Part shown: positions 60,370 to 64,000 of the stretch, piece by piece
Numbering within the stretch: the first letter of the stretch is position 1
Layout of the letters: each line of letters opens with the position of its first letter
Source of the DNA: Thermoplasmata archaeon
GTDB lineage: Archaea > Thermoplasmatota > Thermoplasmata > Methanomassiliicoccales > Methanomethylophilaceae
Direction: 5' to 3'
Length of the DNA: 64,000 nt
NCBI GenBank assembly: GCA_015063235.1
Contig: SUSW01000021.1
Coordinates: forward strand, 1-64,000
The notes under the pieces: generated by a model
The model's input: only the letters and a program-made list of their open reading frames with translations
Database searches by the model: none
What the model was told of the DNA's origin: nothing
Position numbers and translations under genes: made by a program

Positions 60370-62829
60370 TCGGTTTTCCCTGAACAGATCCCTGCCTTTC
60401 TTTGTGACAGTATCCGGGACGGAAGGTTCCAATGACCTGCAGCCGCGGAAGGCCTCGTCGCCTATCTCTTTCACACTGGGCGGCAGCATCATTTCCTTAA
60501 GTGATGTGCACCCGGCGAACGCACCTTTTCCGATGGATTCCAATCCCTGAGGGATATCGATACGGCTAAGGGATGAGCATCTGCTGAAGGTTCCGCCCTC
60601 TATCCTCTTCAGTGATTCGGGCAGGACGACGACAGCAAGGGAGGAGCAGTTCACCAATGCCCCTCCGCCCAGATGGACCAAAGAATCAGGGAAGCTCAAA
60701 GATGTGATGCTCCTGCATCCATCGAAAGCACTGTCACCGACAGTCTCTGTCCCCTCAGGTATCCTGATGTGTTCAAGGGAGATGCATCCGCGGAATGCAC
60801 CTTTTCCTATTATCCTGATCTCATCAGGCAATACTATGGTCCTCAAGGATTTGCAATCTGAAAACATGCAGTCCTCGATCGCTGTGATGCCTTCGGGGAT
60901 ATCGATTCTATGCAGAGAGCAGCAACCACGGAATGCGCTGTCCAGCATCTGAACCGTTCCGGAAGGGATGATCAATGATTCAAGGCCGGTGCAGGATTCG
61001 AATGCACAGCGGCCTATCTTCGTAACCGATTCGGGAATAGACACCGTCTTGAGGGAGACACATCCGAGGAACGTCTCATCTTCGATAACCTCCACCCCTT
61101 CAGGGATGGTTATCGATTCCAGCAAGGAACAGTTTCTGAAGGCACGCCTCCTGATGTGTCTGAGGCATTTTGGCAGGATGACCGATGTCAATGATGAGCA
61201 CCCGTCGAAGACGCCTGTTTCCAATTCCCGTATCTTAGGCGGTATCTTCATCGAGCTCAATTCCGAACAGCCTCCGAATGCCTGTCTGCCGATCCTTTCG
61301 ATGTTATCGTGCAAGGTTATCGATCTGAAGCAGCAACCCTCGAAAGCACCGTCCGCAACCGACGTGATCTCCTCAGGTATTTTGAATGACTTTTCGGGCC
61401 TCATGGCGGGGCAGCGGATAAGTGCAGCGGACTCCTTGCTGTACAGTGCACCGTTAACAGACTCAAGGCAGGGATTGCCTCCGCCGACCGATATCGTTTC
61501 AAGGCAAGTGCAGCCTTTGAACGAGTCAGGGGATACGGACCTGACGGAATCCGGGATTGAAACCTATACGAGGGATGAGCAATCTCTGAACAATGATCTC
61601 TCGATGACCTCCAGTTTTACCGGGATGTTGACCGTTTTCATTCTTTCGCATCCGTCGAATGCCCCTGCTCCTACCGATTCAACAGAATCCGGGATCACCA
61701 GCGATTCGAGTGCGCAGCCGGAGAATGATTTGACCCCTATCTTTATCAGACCGTCTTTCAGTTTGACTGTCCTGAGGCTTTTCGCTCCGGCCAGGGCAAA
61801 GTCGCCGATCTCTGAAACCTGGGGCAGTTCTATCTCGGTCAGGGATGAGCAGTTGCTGAGCAATCCGTTGCTGACAGTACCAATCCTCGGAGGGATGTGG
61901 ATGTAGGACATCCTGCGGTCATCTTTAAAGGCCCAGGTACCCACTGATATCACGCTATCGGGGATGTCGATCCTTCTCAGGCGGATGCATCTCTCGAATG
62001 CCCAGTCTCCGATGGATTCCAGACCATCGCAGAGCTTCACGGATTCCAGACCCTCGCATCTGCTGAATGCCAGTCTGCCGATTGTCTTCACGGAAGAAGG
62101 GATCGATACAAATCTGAGCGCCTTACATCCGAAGAAAGCAGAATCTCCGATGTTCCCGATGCCTTGGGGGATCCCGACGTACGTAAGCGATGTGCACTGT
62201 CTGAAGACGGAGTCTCTCAGATCTCTGAGGTTTTTGGGGATGTTAACGGATCCAAGGCGGTTACAGCTTCTGAAGGCATATTCTCCAATAATCGTCACGT
62301 TCTCGGGGATCCTCATCGATGTCAGTGAACTGCAGTGTTCGAAAGCATGCTCTCCGATGTTCTCCAGCTTCTGCGGTAATATGACCTGATTGAGGTGGGT
62401 GCAGCGGCTGAAAGCGCCATTACCTACGGTCCGGACGATTTCAGGAATCTTATATCCTTTAGTTTGCTTGGAAGGAGGGTATCTGAGAAGTTTTGTCATA
62501 CTCTTGTTGAAGAGTATGTCCTGGAACGAACGGAATCTTTTGTTCTTTGATGATACGTTCAAGCGTAACAGGCGGGGGCATCCGGTGAGAGAATTCTCCC
62601 CTATCTTCGATACCGTTGATGGAATTTTTACGGTCTTAAGGAATTCACATCCGTAGAATGCATATCTGCCGATGGATGTTATCCCTTCCTCAATGACTAC
62701 CTTTTTCACCTTCTTGGAGATCCAGGGCGCCTCGGATCCGTACACATCATTGAACCTGAAGTCCTTCATGGGACCGGAACCGCAGATAGTGAGGACACCT
62801 TCCCTGTCGATGCTCCATCTCAAATTCAT
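60346..62829 (-). CDS. Large BspA-type leucine-rich-repeat protein with in-frame TAG
   Basis: 827 codons in one frame from ATG 62829, interrupted only by TAG at codon 422 (61564-61566). Up to it run LRR_5 repeats of about 23 residues (FYGCEFLKTVKIPSTVSKIGENSLTGC...). After it: VSIPDSVRSVSPDSFKGCTCLETISVGGG, a YSKESAALIRCPA segment, and further repeats to position 60346. The TAG occupies exactly one repeat residue (CSSLV-x-VSIPDSV, where relatives have Lys/Ser or similar), so translation past it leaves the solenoid in register. If terminated, residues 1-421 would form a shorter protein. No membrane anchor or signal peptide is evident. BspA-like proteins of gut microbes are surface or secreted adhesins. 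Confidence 0.8.
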
Positions 62830-62879
62830 TAGAAATACCACTTCACGGCGAAATACCGAATCACAGTTAATATAAGGTT

Positions 62880-63290
62880 GCGGCGGAGTCGAACCGCCCA
62901 CCTAGTTGCCTAGATGCCCACCGGGGTTGTGTCGGCTGAGTGGCATTGCTGCTGCTCGGACCGACTGATAGCCGTGTTGAGCTATACGCTCTTATCACGC
63001 CCTATCGGCGAACCCATCGCCGTTAAGCTTCGGGCCGCGTGCACACGTGTACCCTTGCGGGCTTTCACGCTGTGCCTGTCTACGTGTACGACGGATGTCG
63101 CTGTCACGCCAGACTGCTCCGGGATGTTGCCATCGCGGAGCGTGTTAACAGGAGGGGGCTTATGCCCCAACGGCCATATGGCCGATACCCATATGGGCTG
63201 TTAACACTCCCCCATTGCCTTCCTTGCGGAGACGGGGACCTATTCCGCTGGAGCGGAATATCAGAAACTACGTGAGTTCAGATATGTTAG
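62880..63290 (-). ncRNA. Large structured RNA with five GCAA tetraloops and T-arm-like 3' hairpin
   Basis: No coding character; in minus-strand order the helices are: GCGGAAT-type hairpin (63259-63242); TCC-GCAA-GGA in a CCCC/GGGG stem (63237-63209); a 10-bp stem GTGTTAACAG/CTGTTAACAC (63207-63198 and 63151-63142) enclosing three hairpins, CCCATATGGG, GGCCATATGGCC and GGGGC-ATAA-GCCCC; GCTCCG...GATG-GCAA-CATC (63141-63116); CGAC-ATCC-GTCG; GCGTG...CCC-GCAA-GGG (63070-63037); GGCGA-TGGGT-TCGCC; GAGC-GTATA-GCTC; GTCGG...GCA-GCAA-TGC (62965-62931); CATCTAG-GCAA-CTAGGTG (62916-62899); and GGCGG-TTCGACT-CCGCC (62898-62882), which mimics a tRNA T-arm. A minus-strand TATA box (TTTTATACTGC, about 63322-63312) fits a start near 63290. 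It matches neither RNase P (no GAGGAAAGUCC/ACAGAAA) nor SRP RNA that I can recognise. Confidence 0.75.
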
Positions 63291-63366
63291 GCGACGTTTA
63301 CACCAAAATGGCAGTATAAAACATTATGTAATGGATTATCGGTGGATGTATCTTCCTAATTAACAC

Positions 63367-64000
63367 TCACAGCTGCTCTCTCAGTAAATCACAGAGCGGG
63401 TTGGCCACATGCCATATCATTACCGGAGGCACCGCATTGCCGAGAGCATGGTATTGGTATTTTCCTCCTCCTGTCAGTGTGAAAGAATCAGGGAAGCCCT
63501 GTATCCTTGCCACCTCCCTCTGGGTAAAGCGTCTTAGTCCGCCTTCCGTTTCAAGGACCGGATCGGAGCTGTTGAGAGAGGTTTTCCACAGGTGCGAACC
63601 GATGGTTCTGCAAGGCTTCGACGGATCTTGGATATGATATTTCCTTTCGCTCTTCTTCTTCCTCAACTGTCTGTCTACGCTATCTCTGCTGTAATGGTAT
63701 CTTTCAGGGACGTCCTGCTCCAGCACAGATGACAGCGGCTCAGGATGGTTGGAGCGCCTGATAGTTCCGAAGGAGAATTCCGCAGGAACGTCTTTACGAA
63801 TCCCGACCATGATGACCCTTTGGCGTTTCTGCGGAATACCGAATTGTGAAGCATCCATTATCGAAGAGACCACCTCATACCCGCAGTTCCTGAATTCCGA
63901 GATTATCAACGGAAATGCCTCGCCGTCGTTGGCGGTCAGCAGCCCCGGCACATTCTCCGCTATGAAGCATAAGGGCTGTTTATCCCTGATGATACGGCAC
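63367..64000 (-). CDS. C5-cytosine DNA methyltransferase (partial, N-terminus outside window)
   Basis: The last 211 codons are visible. Motif VI ENVPGLLTANDGE, motif VIII QKRQRVIMVGI, target-recognition region, motif IX TQREVARIQGFPDSFTLTG, motif X ALGNAVPPVM. It continues past the right window edge, where motifs I and IV must lie. The reading frame is intact in the visible part. Distinct in sequence from the methyltransferase at 15689, so the organism carries at least two C5 enzymes. A partner endonuclease would be expected beyond the edge, or the gene is solitary. Confidence 0.9.
   Translation of the reverse strand, partial: CRIIRDKQPLCFIAENVPGLLTANDGEAFPLIISEFRNCGYEVVSSIMDASQFGIPQKRQRVIMVGIRKDVPAEFSFGTIRRSNHPEPLSSVLEQDVPERYHYSRDSVDRQLRKKKSERKYHIQDPSKPCRTIGSHLWKTSLNSSDPVLETEGGLRRFTQREVARIQGFPDSFTLTGGGKYQYHALGNAVPPVMIWHVANPLCDLLREQL

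Noticed and set aside
62880-62975. A tRNA gene ending in the T-arm-like hairpin
   Set aside because: No D-arm, anticodon arm or 5' acceptor complementary to the sequence after the hairpin can be found within tRNA distance.
62880-63290. RNase P RNA or SRP RNA
   Set aside because: RNase P signatures (GAGGAAAGUCC, ACAGAAA) and the SRP helix 8 loop (GGAAGG-AGCAG type) are not found; the T-arm-like hairpin has no matching tRNA body either.
1-64000. CRISPR array or cas genes
   Set aside because: No regularly spaced direct repeats of 25-40 bases and no cas-like proteins were seen.

Overview
The window reads as a chromosomal stretch of a gut-associated methanogenic archaeon of the order Methanomassiliicoccales (Thermoplasmatota). 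The main evidence is a trimethylamine methyltransferase gene (mttB, 44326-45825) with an in-frame TAG at codon 334, the known pyrrolysine position of MttB, followed by its corrinoid protein gene mttC. Archaeal housekeeping genes (TATA-binding protein, Srp54, TrmY, class I HMG-CoA reductase, archaeal-type PheT) and TATA-box promoters about 25-30 bases before leaderless start codons agree. TAG is almost absent as a terminator; I found it ending only two or three apparent genes.

Layout. 1-5960: part of an integrated virus- or plasmid-like element: a secreted anchored repeat protein, a run of very small membrane proteins, a Zot-like packaging/export ATPase, a hairpin-rich GC-rich segment and an HUH rolling-circle replication protein. 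5961-14738: a visibly AT-richer island of zinc-ribbon, transglutaminase, TPR-like and SPFH membrane proteins. 14781-26258: accessory region with a type II restriction-modification cassette plus Vsr, a five-gene strip resembling cargo of gut bacterial mobile elements, a DUF3800 gene with a structured RNA in front, two AbrB-like regulators, and a tyrosine integrase next to a tRNA-Ala(CGC) gene. 26259-39424: core genes (purB, PH-domain membrane proteins, srp54-trmY-coaD operon, pheT, hmgA). 39506-47944: methylamine locus: APC permease, ChlD/ChlI AAA+ pair, mttBC, a MarR regulator and a flavoprotein, with a recurrent ATGTTGA motif in the promoters. 47954-60369: mixed core and lineage-specific genes, including an unrecognised four-gene operon. 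60346-64000: a large BspA-type leucine-rich repeat protein, a large undescribed structured RNA and part of a second C5 DNA methyltransferase.

The most striking observation is that, besides mttB, at least four other genes (LRR protein, C5 methyltransferase, a 98-residue mobile-element protein, a 143-residue protein), and possibly more, are interrupted only by an in-frame TAG, with homology or coding character continuing past it. Either this archaeon inserts pyrrolysine in many non-methyltransferase proteins, or these are nonsense-mutated genes. A second candidate for novelty is the roughly 400-nt RNA at 62880-63290, whose predicted helices carry five GCAA tetraloops and a tRNA T-arm-like 3' hairpin. 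Domain and family calls are from reading the sequence; no database search was run.
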